From Fontivita pretiosa (GTDB taxonomy: Bacteria > Planctomycetota > Phycisphaerae > Tepidisphaerales > Tepidisphaeraceae), in the NCBI RefSeq assembly GCF_050410795.1, contig NZ_CP191258.1:3100001-3164000 (forward strand): a stretch of DNA of 64,000 nucleotides, given 5' to 3'. The position numbers were made by a program, and so were the translations under genes. The notes beneath the pieces were generated by a model that was given only the letters and a program-made list of their open reading frames with translations, searched no databases and was not told where the DNA came from. This document shows positions 52,385 through 61,627 of the stretch, one piece after another. How positions within the stretch are numbered: position 1 is the first letter of the stretch; every line of letters starts with the position of its first letter.

Positions 52385-53050
52385 TCATTGCCCCAACAGC
52401 GACTCGGATTCGATCACTTTTCTGGCGATCTCGGCCATGCTGATGCGGCGTTTCTGGCTTTCGATCTGCAATCTGCGGTGGGCGTCGGGTTCGGAAAGCT
52501 TCAGCCGTTTCATCAGGATCCCCTTGGCGCGTTCGATGAGCTTTCTGGCCTCCAGGGCCTGTGCGGCCTGGTCGCGCTGATCGCGGAGTTGCTCGCGTTC
52601 CTCGAAGCGCTCGATGGCGACCTGGATCTGCGCCGCCAGTGCCTCGCGGGTGACGGGTTTGACCAGATAACCGAACACGCCTGCATCGGCGGCGCGCTGG
52701 ATCAGCTCGGGATCGCTGTAGGCGCTGAGGATGATGACCGGGCAGCGGCGTTGCACCAGCAGCTCGCGCGTCAGCTCGATACCGTCAACGTCGTCCAGAC
52801 GGATGTCCATCAGCACCAGATCCGGTTGCTGGGAACTGAACAGCGAGATGGCCTCCTGTCGAGTGGCGGCCTGTCCAACGACCACATGCCCCAGGCGTTC
52901 GAGCATGGATTTGATGCCCATTCCCACCAGCGTGTCGTCCTCGACGATCAGGGCGCGTCGCGGCGCACGCGGATCCGAAGCAGCCGGGTTCTGGCCGGCG
53001 AAACTGGCCGGACCGGAGGATTCTGTTGGATTCAGCGGAAGACTCATCAT
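52385..53050 (-). CDS. Response regulator with RNA-binding ANTAR domain
   Basis: The 221-residue protein has a receiver domain at about residues 31-145 (ALIVEDDTLVGMGI, Asp82 in LVLMDIRLDDVDG, Lys131 in YLVKPVT), then a coiled-coil linker and an ANTAR domain at about 155-215 (EARKLIERAKGILMKRLKLS, EIARKVI). ANTAR proteins bind paired RNA hairpins when phosphorylated and prevent transcription termination, as EutV does. It lies 25 bases after the sensor kinase gene in the same transcript. Likely targets are not visible in the window. Confidence 0.92.
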   Translation of the reverse strand: MMSLPLNPTESSGPASFAGQNPAASDPRAPRRALIVEDDTLVGMGIKSMLERLGHVVVGQAATRQEAISLFSSQQPDLVLMDIRLDDVDGIELTRELLVQRRCPVIILSAYSDPELIQRAADAGVFGYLVKPVTREALAAQIQVAIERFEEREQLRDQRDQAAQALEARKLIERAKGILMKRLKLSEPDAHRRLQIESQKRRISMAEIARKVIESESLLGQ

Positions 53051-53075
53051 CGGGCCTTAGAAGTCGGGGTGAGGC

Positions 53076-55316
53076 TCAGTTGGAGTTGGTGTTGGTGACA
53101 GCGATCGAGGCACGGGCATCGATCGCGTGTTTGTGCGGCAGCGGCAATGTCGGCAGCGTCTGGGGCAGCGAACCGTCGGGGAGCGGAAATTCGACGGTGG
53201 CGATCGTGCCGCCCTGTGGCGTTGGGCGGATCGTCAGCCGCCCACGCAACTCGCGCCCGACCAGCCCTGCCACCAGCTTCAGCCCGACACCCGCCGAATA
53301 ATCTGTCGCAGGGCGATCGGCATGCACCTCGGCGGCGGCATCGGAGGTCGCAGACGGATCGGTCGGCATCAGCCCCTGGGGCCAGCCGTTGTCGTTGCCA
53401 TTGCCGTGCTGATGATAGTTGCGGGAGTGCGGCGTATCCAGCGCATCGATCACGTCGATGGCCAGTCGTGATGGGCCGACGCACCTACCGCGCACGTGTA
53501 CGGTTCCGCGTGCTCCGGCCAGTCCGTGCTCCATCGCATTACAGCACAGCTCGTGCAGGATCATCGCCAGCGTCACGGCGCGATGGGTCGGCAGCGGGGC
53601 ATTGGCGACCGTGTCGGGCAGTTCGATGTGGAAACGTGTGCCCGGCGGCCGCAGCGCCTGCACGCCGTCCATGGTGCGGCGGAGCAACTCGCCCAGCTCC
53701 ACGCGCTGCACGCCACCGCTGAACAGATCATGCGCCCTGGCCATGGTCTCGATCCGTGCGGTAACCCGATCCAGCCAGGCGCGCGCGGTGTCGGACAGAT
53801 CCGGGGGCGTGTCGATCGACAGCAGCGCCGCGATTCCAGCCAGATTGTTCTTCACGCGGTGATTCAGCTCGCGCAACAGGGTCCGGTTGGTTTCGGCCTG
53901 ATTGCGAAGCTCGCTGTACATCTGGCTGTGAGCCAGGATGACCGCCGCCTGCGCGCCCCAGAGCCGGGCCATGTGCAGCTCATGTTCAGTGAACTGGCGC
54001 GGGAGGCGATCGCTGAGCACCATCGTGCCCAGCGCCCGGCCGTTGACCAGCAGCGGGATCACCAGCAGCGCCACCACGCCGTAACGACGGCCCAGGTGCG
54101 GATTGGCCACGCCGGGGTCTTTGGCCATGTCGGAGCAAGTGACGATCTGTCCGGTGCGCATGGCCTGGCGCGAGGCGCTCAGTTCATCCAGGCTGTAGAC
54201 CTGATCCAGCGGCGCCGAGGCCGTGCCCCGAGTGTAGACCACCCGCATCGATCGCTGGTCCGGCTCCAACAGCAGAATGCTGACCACCGGCATATGAAGC
54301 AGGTTGCGGGCTTCGGCGGCAAGCTGTTCGAGCACGAGCATGCCGTCGCCGGGGCTGGCGGTCAGCGACGCCGACACCTGATTCAGCGACTCGATCGCCT
54401 CCAGGTGCTGACGATTTCGCAGGCGGTCTCGACGACGATACACCATCGCCTGGAGCAGCGCTCCCGGCGCCAGCAGCGACAGCAGCCCGCCGACGATCAG
54501 AATCCACGCCGGCTGCGCACCCAGCGCCGCGTCCCACAGAGCGGCGGTGGGCTGGATGTGCAGCACGAGCTGACCGTCCAACATCCATTCGGCATCGACC
54601 GGCCCCACGAGCCGGGCGCACGATTCGCTCGGTTGGCCTCCCTGTCGCAGGACCAGATTTCCCGCGCGGTCGTGCAGGCAGATGCTGAACTCGCGATCAA
54701 TGCGGGAATCCAGCAGATCGGTCAGCACGTCCAGCACCGAAAACCCGCCGATCAGCGCGCCGTCATAGTCGCCATCGGGCCGCCGCGGATCGAACAGCGG
54801 CAGCACAAACCGCAGGATGCTGGGCTCGGCCTGACAGGCGCCGCCGATCGTGGCAGCTCGCGCCGCTCGGGCACGCGCGATCGGCTCGGACCAGCGGCTG
54901 TCCTGCGTCACTGTCTGGCCTTCTATCGACAGGTTCTGTTCGATCCGTGGGGATCGCGCCCAGGTGGCGCGACACACACCATCGGCTCCTACCCACGCCA
55001 GGTAACGGAACGACGGCACGACCTTCATGATCGGCACGGTGGTGTCGATGAACTGGGCCTTGCTGCTCCATCGTCCCTCGTAATAGTCGTTGCGCATCCG
55101 CATGATCGGCCGCAACGTGTCACGAAATGTTCGATCGATCCGGCTGGCCAGTTGACTTCGAACCAGCTCGGTGGTCCGTCGAATCTCGCGGCGCTCCTGC
55201 TGCCTCTGGTGATACCAGCCAATCAGCGTGACCGACGCCAGGGTCACGAAGAAGCAGGCGGGCAACAGGTAGGTGCTCGCCGGGCCGGGCGGAGAATCTC
55301 TTGACGGTGAAGACAT
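53076..55316 (-). CDS. Membrane sensor kinase (Cache-like sensor, GAF, HisKA_2 type)
   Basis: The 746-residue protein has a first membrane helix at about 15-35, an extracytoplasmic sensor of about 230 residues, a second helix at about 271-293 and a GAF domain at about 315-465. It ends in a HisKA_2 dimerisation segment with the phosphorylated His486 in LRELNHRVKNNLAGIAALLS, and an ATPase with MILHELCCNAMEHGLAG (N box). This kinase type (LNHRVKNNL) is the one usually paired with ANTAR regulators, which is the next gene here. The ATG at 55316 removes about 150 non-conserved residues of the longer open frame. Confidence 0.92.
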   Translation of the reverse strand: MSSPSRDSPPGPASTYLLPACFFVTLASVTLIGWYHQRQQERREIRRTTELVRSQLASRIDRTFRDTLRPIMRMRNDYYEGRWSSKAQFIDTTVPIMKVVPSFRYLAWVGADGVCRATWARSPRIEQNLSIEGQTVTQDSRWSEPIARARAARAATIGGACQAEPSILRFVLPLFDPRRPDGDYDGALIGGFSVLDVLTDLLDSRIDREFSICLHDRAGNLVLRQGGQPSESCARLVGPVDAEWMLDGQLVLHIQPTAALWDAALGAQPAWILIVGGLLSLLAPGALLQAMVYRRRDRLRNRQHLEAIESLNQVSASLTASPGDGMLVLEQLAAEARNLLHMPVVSILLLEPDQRSMRVVYTRGTASAPLDQVYSLDELSASRQAMRTGQIVTCSDMAKDPGVANPHLGRRYGVVALLVIPLLVNGRALGTMVLSDRLPRQFTEHELHMARLWGAQAAVILAHSQMYSELRNQAETNRTLLRELNHRVKNNLAGIAALLSIDTPPDLSDTARAWLDRVTARIETMARAHDLFSGGVQRVELGELLRRTMDGVQALRPPGTRFHIELPDTVANAPLPTHRAVTLAMILHELCCNAMEHGLAGARGTVHVRGRCVGPSRLAIDVIDALDTPHSRNYHQHGNGNDNGWPQGLMPTDPSATSDAAAEVHADRPATDYSAGVGLKLVAGLVGRELRGRLTIRPTPQGGTIATVEFPLPDGSLPQTLPTLPLPHKHAIDARASIAVTNTNSN

Positions 55317-55474
55317 CGATCTGGCCAACCGCAGAAGGTCGGATGATACACAATACCATGAAAACCGACGGGAGGCACGGGTCGGGAGGTTTGCCACGCT
55401 GGGGTCCGGCTTGACAGCCCGGCCGGCGTAATTCTGGTAGGATGGGCGCCTGATCGAACCGGGGGCATTGCGGC

Positions 55475-57754
55475 ATGGACCGGCCGATGTCGAACCGACG
55501 GGCAAAACCACTGACAAAGCCACTGAGCCGGCGCGAGCACTTCGGCGGGGCCGCTCGCAGCCTGGCGATGGTGCTGTGTTTGGTGGGCGTGGTGGTGGCG
55601 GGCGTGCTGCTGGTGGCTCAGGCGTATCGCCGCCGCGCGCACAGTTCCAGCGCCGTGCCGACGGCTTTGTCCCCCACCAGCCCTGGCACCGCACCGGCGA
55701 CTCACCCGGCCAGCGCCCCCGCACCGCCGCCAAAGCCCACGCAGTATCTGGACGTGGTCCGCCTTCACTATCCTGATTATCCGACAACCCAGCCGCTGAT
55801 GGTGCGACTGAGCATGAAGGAGGCGGCGAGATTCGTCATCCCCGAGCCGATCTATCTGGACAACCTTCTGCAACTGTGGATCACCCGCCCCGACGCCGAG
55901 CCGACACATACAGTCCTGAACTCCGCGGCCGAGAAGCTTGATCACGTGACGCGCGAGCGGGTCGTGTACGTGCACCGCTGGCCCGACGAACAGGGCACCT
56001 GGCAGCCGCAGCTCGTGGTGCGAAAACCATCGGGCGAGGGCTTTGAGCTGGTCAGCCGCGCCGGTCGGCAGGAGATCGGCAACACCTACGCCTACCACTG
56101 GCATCGGGCGTTCAGTTGGAACGATGCGATCGTGGTGCCATCGGATCGAGGGGTTTCGATCCTTCGTCCCGACCGTCGGCCGATGGAGCTGTATCACGAG
56201 TTTGTCCCCGCCGATCAGTTCGATCCGGGCAGTTACGCGCAGCCACAGACGCTGCTGGATTGGCGGGGGATGGTGGCCTGGATGCCGTGGGAGCAGGGCA
56301 GGCGAGGCAGCGACGGGGCGGTGCGGTTCGTCGATGGGCAGTGGGTCAGGCTCGACCCGGCCAGCGGCTGGCCGAGAAAGCTGCTGCATCTGGTGCCGAT
56401 GCTTGACGGCAGCCTGCTTCAGCTTGTTGTCAAAGAGGACCAGACGGTGGAGGTGGCGATCTCGCCGCTGGACCCCGCCCCGATCGAAGACCAGCAGATC
56501 ATCGCCCTGGTCCAGCAGCTTTCCGATCCTGAATCGGAGAAGCGGATTGCAGCATTCAACCAGCTCACGCGTTATGGACCGGGGATCTGGCCTGTGCTTC
56601 AGAGGCTTCAACCCGATCAGCCGCCGGAAGCACAGATTCGCATCGAGCAGCTCTTGAGCAACAAAATCCAGCCTTCGCTGGGGGGAATGGTTCTGCGTGC
56701 CGGTGGGTTGAAAGTCATAGCGCGTGCAGACTATGGGGCGGCGGTGTTCTACGCGGAGGCGGGCGTGACGATCGCACGTGACGCAGAGGACGAACAGATC
56801 GTCGCGCCGGCGTGGATCTGCATTCAGCCCGGCCGGGCGATCGAGCTGGCGCCGCCGGGGCTGGTTCAGGAACTGCAACCCAGGGGTCGCAGGCTCAGCA
56901 TCGTGCGCGGGGAATGGATCGTGATCGACCAGGTCGAAGGGCCGCGATGGTGGCTGGGCAATCACCTTTCCGGACCGCTGCTGCGTCCCGGCGAGCGGGC
57001 GTTCAGCCAGTTGATCGGGCAGGATTGCCGCGGGCGGTGGCTGTTCCGCAAACCCGAGGCACCCAACGGGCCGACGCTGATCATCGATCCGACCCTGCCC
57101 GATCCCACGCCGCGGCTTCCGGTCTGGGAATATGTCGCCGAGGGCGGGCGAGTCGGATGGACGAAGGACAACTGGCCGGCGATCGAGCGCGGCGGAGCCT
57201 GGGCGCTGGTAGATACGGATTGGCGACCGCTGGACCCGAGCAAAGGCGAGCAACTGCTCACCGAGACCGAGTCGGCGACCGGCGCCGGGGTTGCAAACCT
57301 GCCAGCCACCACCGCGGCGACGGCGCCGGCGGAGCCTGCGATCCTCGTCGAAGCCGACGGGACGCGCTATTACGACGGTCGGCGGACGCTTCGCAGGATC
57401 GATTCCGTTGGCCGGGAGACGGTCTGGCCACTACCGCCCGAGGCCGTGGGCGCGGCCCAGCGGGTGGTGTTGCTGCGCGCCGGGGAGAATCGGCTGTTTC
57501 TGTTCAACCAGCCGGGGCGGGTGTTGCGGATCAAGCCGACCCCCGACGCCGCCGAGCCATTCAAGCTCGAAGCCACCTTCACCCGCAAGATTCCCAACAC
57601 CGACCAGCCACAGCGGATTTGGCTGGATCCGGCCGGGCGGATCATCATCGCCCATGACGGCTTTAAGCTGGCGATGCTGTTCCCCGGCGGGCGGATCCCG
57701 CCGGAGATTGCTAAGAAAATGACTGCGCAAGACTTACAGGAAGCCGAAGAGTGA
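55475..57754 (+). CDS. Large uncharacterised membrane-anchored protein
   Basis: The 759-residue protein has a basic N-terminus (RRAKPLTKPLSRREHFGGAA), one membrane helix at about 29-52, a Pro/Ala/Ser linker to about residue 90 and a large extracytoplasmic part. That part is beta-rich and Trp-rich (YVHRWPDEQGTWQPQLVV, RGEWIVIDQVEGPRWWLGNH, DWRGMVAWMPWEQ), which suggests a propeller, with a short helical segment near residues 345-395 (QQIIALVQQLSDPESEKRIA). I do not recognise a family. It stands alone and is divergent from the sensor kinase. Confidence 0.7.
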   Translation: MDRPMSNRRAKPLTKPLSRREHFGGAARSLAMVLCLVGVVVAGVLLVAQAYRRRAHSSSAVPTALSPTSPGTAPATHPASAPAPPPKPTQYLDVVRLHYPDYPTTQPLMVRLSMKEAARFVIPEPIYLDNLLQLWITRPDAEPTHTVLNSAAEKLDHVTRERVVYVHRWPDEQGTWQPQLVVRKPSGEGFELVSRAGRQEIGNTYAYHWHRAFSWNDAIVVPSDRGVSILRPDRRPMELYHEFVPADQFDPGSYAQPQTLLDWRGMVAWMPWEQGRRGSDGAVRFVDGQWVRLDPASGWPRKLLHLVPMLDGSLLQLVVKEDQTVEVAISPLDPAPIEDQQIIALVQQLSDPESEKRIAAFNQLTRYGPGIWPVLQRLQPDQPPEAQIRIEQLLSNKIQPSLGGMVLRAGGLKVIARADYGAAVFYAEAGVTIARDAEDEQIVAPAWICIQPGRAIELAPPGLVQELQPRGRRLSIVRGEWIVIDQVEGPRWWLGNHLSGPLLRPGERAFSQLIGQDCRGRWLFRKPEAPNGPTLIIDPTLPDPTPRLPVWEYVAEGGRVGWTKDNWPAIERGGAWALVDTDWRPLDPSKGEQLLTETESATGAGVANLPATTAATAPAEPAILVEADGTRYYDGRRTLRRIDSVGRETVWPLPPEAVGAAQRVVLLRAGENRLFLFNQPGRVLRIKPTPDAAEPFKLEATFTRKIPNTDQPQRIWLDPAGRIIIAHDGFKLAMLFPGGRIPPEIAKKMTAQDLQEAEE

Positions 57755-57778
57755 ATCGCGCCCGCCGCCCAAAACGCC

Positions 57779-57816
57779 AAAAAAAACCCCGTAGGCGTGG
57801 GTGAGACCTACGGGGT
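57779..57816 (-). terminator. Rho-independent terminator after the Nfu-type gene
   Basis: ACCCCGTAGG and CCTACGGGGT form a perfect ten-base-pair stem with an 11-base loop. On the minus strand it is followed by eight T. It is 87 bases past the stop of the Nfu-type gene, and the opposite orientation lacks a T run, so it serves the minus strand. Confidence 0.85.
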
Positions 57817-57902
57817 AAGGAGGGAAGATGCTCTCGCATAGATTCCTACGAGCAAATCGCCCGCAGGTTTCGCATTTTCTCTTTTCTCCGCCAGATTCCA
57901 CA

Positions 57903-58166
57903 TCACGCCTTGGCCAGTACTGCCTTGACCCTCGGGGTGATCTGTTCCCACCGGGCCTGAGGCGCCTTGTTGACCGTGATGAAGTCTCTCAGCAGCAGCA
58001 GGCTGCTGACTCCCGGGATCGCAAACAACTGCTCGGCCAGCGCATGTCCCTTGGCCGAGTCAGCATTGAAAAAACTGATCGGCTGCTCGACGATCGGGCG
58101 ATCCAGGATAAACTTCGCGGCGTTTGGGTTGGGTGTTGGTTGCACATCCTGGACCCTGAACGCCAT
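57903..58166 (-). CDS. Stand-alone Nfu N-terminal domain protein
   Basis: The 87-residue protein has the Nfu/NifU N-domain signature: VQDVQPTPNPNAAKFILDRP at the start, then DSAKGHALAEQLFAIPGVSS and FITVNKAPQARWEQITPRVK. The second domain with the CxxC that holds the Fe-S cluster is missing, so it cannot act as a classical scaffold. It may bind Fe-S partners only. The ATG at 58166 starts MAFRVQ; an upstream start adds ten residues without similarity. Confidence 0.85.
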   Translation of the reverse strand: MAFRVQDVQPTPNPNAAKFILDRPIVEQPISFFNADSAKGHALAEQLFAIPGVSSLLLLRDFITVNKAPQARWEQITPRVKAVLAKA

Positions 58167-58279
58167 GTTTCCGGTCTCCGGCGGGCAGTATATCACGCAT
58201 AGATCGGCAATCCAGAGCCGGAATGTGAAAATAAGTAAAATTGCCGGATTTTTTTGTCTGTGTCTTGCGGCAGAATCGT

Positions 58280-59800
58280 ATGGAAGATAACGAATACTAT
58301 CGGCGGTTGGTGCAGACGCTGCGCCACGTGGCTCTGCTTGACTCGATCGGGTCGCTGCTCGGCTGGGACGAGCGCACGCACCTGCCGCCCAGGGGCACCG
58401 CCCACCGCGCCGACCAGCTTGGTCTGATCGCCAGGCTCACCCACGAACAATTCACCTCACCACGGATCGATGAACTACTTCGGGAAGTCGAGCACAGCAC
58501 GCTCTTCCAGAGCGGGCCTGAGGATGCGGACCTTGTGGTCAACGTCCGCGAGACCCGCCGCCTGTACGATCGCGCGCGAAAACTCCCGACCGAGCTGGTC
58601 GAAGAGATGACCCGCACCGCGGTCCTGGCCGAAGCGGCATGGGTGGAGGCACGCAGGAAGTCGGACTTCGCATCCTTCGAGCCGTGGCTGGCCAAGACGC
58701 TGGAGTTGAAGCGTCGCGAGGCCGAGTGCGTCGGGTATCGGTCCAATCCCTACGATGCCTTGCTGGATGCCTATGAACCGCGCGAGACCGCCGACGGCGT
58801 GCAGCGCGTCTTCGATTCGTTCCGCGATCGGCTGGTCGAGCTGGTCGGGCGGGTTACGTCCTGCGGTCGCAAGGCCCCGGTGCAGATCCTGCATCGGAAA
58901 TATCCCACAGCGCTTCAGCAGCAATTCGCACGCGACGCCGCCGTTGCCATCGGTTTCGATTTCGACGCCGGGCGACTGGACGTGACCGTCCACCCCTTCT
59001 GCACCGGCATCGGCCCCGGCGATACGCGCCTGACCACCCGCTACGACGAAAACTACTTTGGCGACGGGTTCTTCAGCGTCCTGCACGAAGCCGGACACGG
59101 GCTGTACGAGCAGGGTCTGCCCAAGGCCGAGCACTTCGGCCTGCCCGTCGCCGATTCCGTCTCGCTGGGCATCCACGAGAGCCAGTCCCGCCTGTGGGAG
59201 AACTTCGTCGGTCGCAGCCGTGCGTTCTGGCGATACTTCTTCCCGAAGGCTCGCGATACCTTCGGCGATACGCTCAATGACGTGAGCGAAGACCAGTGGC
59301 TCTGGGCGATCAACGACATCCAGCCCAGCCTTATCCGCACCGAAGCCGACGAGGCCACCTACAACCTGCACATCATGCTGCGGTTCGAGCTGGAGCAGGC
59401 AATGCTGCGAGATGAACTGAAGCCCCGCGATCTGCCGGCGGCGTGGAATCAGCGCATGCGCCAGTATCTGGGCCTGACGCCGCCCGACGATGCCAGGGGC
59501 TGCTTGCAGGACATCCACTGGGCCGGCGGGGCCATCGGCTATTTCCCCACCTACAGCCTGGGCAACCTCTACGCCGCCCAGTTCTTCGAACAGGCGCACA
59601 AGGACCTGGGCGATCTGGATGGGATGTTCGCGCGCGGCGAATTCGCGCCGCTGCTGAACTGGCTGCGCGAAAAGATCCACCGCCACGGCAAGCGCTATTC
59701 GGCGCGCCAGCTCGTCAAGCGCGTCACCGGCTCTGACCTCAGCGCCGACGCCCTGATGCGGCATCTTGCGCGCAAGGCCAGCGAGTACTACGGCGTGTGA
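58280..59800 (+). CDS. M32-family metallocarboxypeptidase (Taq type)
   Basis: This family removes C-terminal residues from peptides in the cytoplasm with one metal ion. The 506-residue protein has the zinc motif HEAGH at 269-273, the second motif GIHESQSRLWEN about 30 residues later and the HWAGGAIGYFPTYSLGNLYA block near residue 420. The length is typical (about 500). The ATG at 58280 starts MEDNEYYRRLVQTLRHVALL; an upstream TTG is unlikely. The divergent Nfu-type gene lies 113 bases away. Confidence 0.94.
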   Translation: MEDNEYYRRLVQTLRHVALLDSIGSLLGWDERTHLPPRGTAHRADQLGLIARLTHEQFTSPRIDELLREVEHSTLFQSGPEDADLVVNVRETRRLYDRARKLPTELVEEMTRTAVLAEAAWVEARRKSDFASFEPWLAKTLELKRREAECVGYRSNPYDALLDAYEPRETADGVQRVFDSFRDRLVELVGRVTSCGRKAPVQILHRKYPTALQQQFARDAAVAIGFDFDAGRLDVTVHPFCTGIGPGDTRLTTRYDENYFGDGFFSVLHEAGHGLYEQGLPKAEHFGLPVADSVSLGIHESQSRLWENFVGRSRAFWRYFFPKARDTFGDTLNDVSEDQWLWAINDIQPSLIRTEADEATYNLHIMLRFELEQAMLRDELKPRDLPAAWNQRMRQYLGLTPPDDARGCLQDIHWAGGAIGYFPTYSLGNLYAAQFFEQAHKDLGDLDGMFARGEFAPLLNWLREKIHRHGKRYSARQLVKRVTGSDLSADALMRHLARKASEYYGV

Positions 59801-60270
59801 CCGCCTGGATCGACAACTCATACAACGCGGCACGGTCGCGAAGTGTCGGGGCGCAGACACCCGCGGCCTTCAACGTGTCCAGCCACTCCAATTCGATGGC
59901 GAACGATTGGACGTCATCGGAGTCCCATTCGTTGACGTTGATCAGATACATGTTGCCCGAATGGCCCGTTGCCAAGATGTGATCCTTGCCGACAACCCGC
60001 AATGCCGTGGCGTTATCGACGATGACTTGACCGCCGAATCTGGACTGGATGCCGTGTGTTCGATGGAAGTCATCGTAGTAGATATCCCACCACATGCCAT
60101 CCCAGCCGAGGCACGTGGCAGCAGCCAGCTCAGTGAAGCCTTCCCGGCGATAAAGCTACGAGGCCAGATGTCAGCAGCAGAGCGATATCCAGACAACGAG
60201 ACGTGTAACGGTCTTCTGCCGCATAACGTAGGGCCGTTGAGCGGTCGTGGCGACGACCGCGGCCGCTCAT
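59739..60270 (-). pseudogene. Probable frameshifted gene for a small exported protein
   Basis: From the ATG at 60270 a frame reads RYTSRCLDIALLLTSGLVAL, a signal-like stretch, and stops at once after SPGRLH. In another frame the text continues with EGFTELAAATCLGWDGMWWD, then IYYDDFHRTHGIQSRFGGQV and HILATGHSGNMYLINVNEWD down to 59739. A one-base change near 60150 would join both. The open frame also runs 62 bases into the 3' end of the M32 gene, so the natural stop may be lost too. The product is unknown. Confidence 0.4.
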
Positions 60271-60427
60271 TCTACTGCGCCCGCTCCCGCCGTGGCGGTC
60301 CGCTGCATTGGCGTGTGCTGCAGCAACTGGGCGAGTCGACGCGAACTCCACCGTGTGACAAGGCCTCGTTCCAGAGGGTCGCGCCGCGGATGGCGAAATT
60401 CATGACGTGCGGGACCTAGCCCGCGAG

Positions 60428-61204
60428 CTACCGGGCTGTCCATGCGAAAAGGCTCTCCACAAAGTAGCAAGTCAGAACACCGACGCCATAGCCGGCGGCC
60501 GCGAGCACAACCGCTCCCACAACGGTGCTGACGACGCGGGATGAGACGCGATGGAGTCCCAGAGCAAGGCAGGCGATACCCAAGGGCCCCAAGGCCAGCC
60601 AAGCCAACCCATACTCGTGTAGCGTCCAATTCAGCACCGCCGACAATGCGCAGAGCACGAATCCACCGGCCACCAGGGCATAAGACGGCGCTGCGGACAC
60701 CGAAGCACGCCGCGGCGCCGACGACCGCGGCGTTTGGTACTGGAGCGGCTGCTGCATAAAGTGGTGCCGATCACTGGCCGCGGCCGGGGTGTCGCCGGGC
60801 GACCTCACCTTCAGAATCACCAATGCGATGGGAAACCAGACATGCTGAACGCTGCTGAGGAATACCAGAACGTATGATCCGCTTCTCGCCGATCCACCAA
60901 ACCACGTGGAGAGCACAACGTATAGGGCGAGTGCTGCGGCTCCAATGGTCAATGCCAAGCCGCGCGAATTGGATGCGAATGCGACCGTCGTGCCCAACAG
61001 CAGAAATGCACTGCCGACAAATTCCAGGACGCCTGGGATAACAAGAAGCCCGCGCCCCCGATAGCCGAAGACGGCCAGACCTGCGAGAAACTGAAATACG
61101 CCAATCGCGGCCCATCCGATGAGCGCCACGCGAACGAAGGGCCACCAAGCCGCCGGCGTCTGTCGCGGTTCATACTCAGGTAGAGTGGTTTGCTCGTGCT
61201 GCAT
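60428..61204 (-). CDS. Membrane protein with two groups of helices
   Basis: The 258-residue protein has a polar N-terminus, then four hydrophobic segments (about residues 24-47, 50-75, 82-102 and 108-132), a polar linker (QQPLQYQTPRSSAPRRASVS) and three to four more. No motif is recognised. Such proteins are common beside small zinc-ribbon proteins in planctomycetes, matching the next upstream open frame, but the function is unknown. Confidence 0.7.
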   Translation of the reverse strand: MQHEQTTLPEYEPRQTPAAWWPFVRVALIGWAAIGVFQFLAGLAVFGYRGRGLLVIPGVLEFVGSAFLLLGTTVAFASNSRGLALTIGAAALALYVVLSTWFGGSARSGSYVLVFLSSVQHVWFPIALVILKVRSPGDTPAAASDRHHFMQQPLQYQTPRSSAPRRASVSAAPSYALVAGGFVLCALSAVLNWTLHEYGLAWLALGPLGIACLALGLHRVSSRVVSTVVGAVVLAAAGYGVGVLTCYFVESLFAWTAR

Positions 61205-61215
61205 AACGACCCCGC

Positions 61216-61515
61216 TCAGCAGCCGCAGCCGTTGTGTGAACTACGACACTCGAAGAGCCTGCATGTGTCGCCGGCGTGCCGCAGCGCCTGGTTCGGCGCT
61301 GTTCCTCCGACGGCGCTTCCGCCACCGGCGACAACGTGTGGGCATCGCGGGCAGAAGCCATCGGCCGTTGGGTTGCTTGCGGTACACCGTGATCCGATGG
61401 CGGGCGAGCTGCGACGCTTCCCCGCCGGCGCGGCGAACACACGATCGCGTGCTATCGCGCCTGGGTCACGCAGTGCTGGTGAATTTCCACTGCGCGCCGC
61501 CCGGCTGTAGCCCAT
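61216..61515 (-). CDS. Possible small Cys-rich protein
   Basis: The frame from the ATG at 61515 gives 99 residues, ending 11 bases before the membrane-protein start. The second half reads TADGFCPRCPHVVAGGG and TCRLFECRSSHNGCGC, with paired cysteines that could bind zinc or form a knot. The first half (MGYSRAARSGN) is not protein-like, so the true start may be further in, or the gene may not be real. The other frames are less convincing. Confidence 0.35.
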   Translation of the reverse strand: MGYSRAARSGNSPALRDPGAIARDRVFAAPAGKRRSSPAIGSRCTASNPTADGFCPRCPHVVAGGGSAVGGTAPNQALRHAGDTCRLFECRSSHNGCGC

Positions 61516-61627
61516 GATCGGTTCCCACTTCGATCCCGAGCTTGCACAGCGGCGTGCGGGCAGTTTGTCACTGTGATGGGGTGATCCTGCCCGCAGGTGA
61601 TCACTCCTTCCCATGCGATCTGTTATT

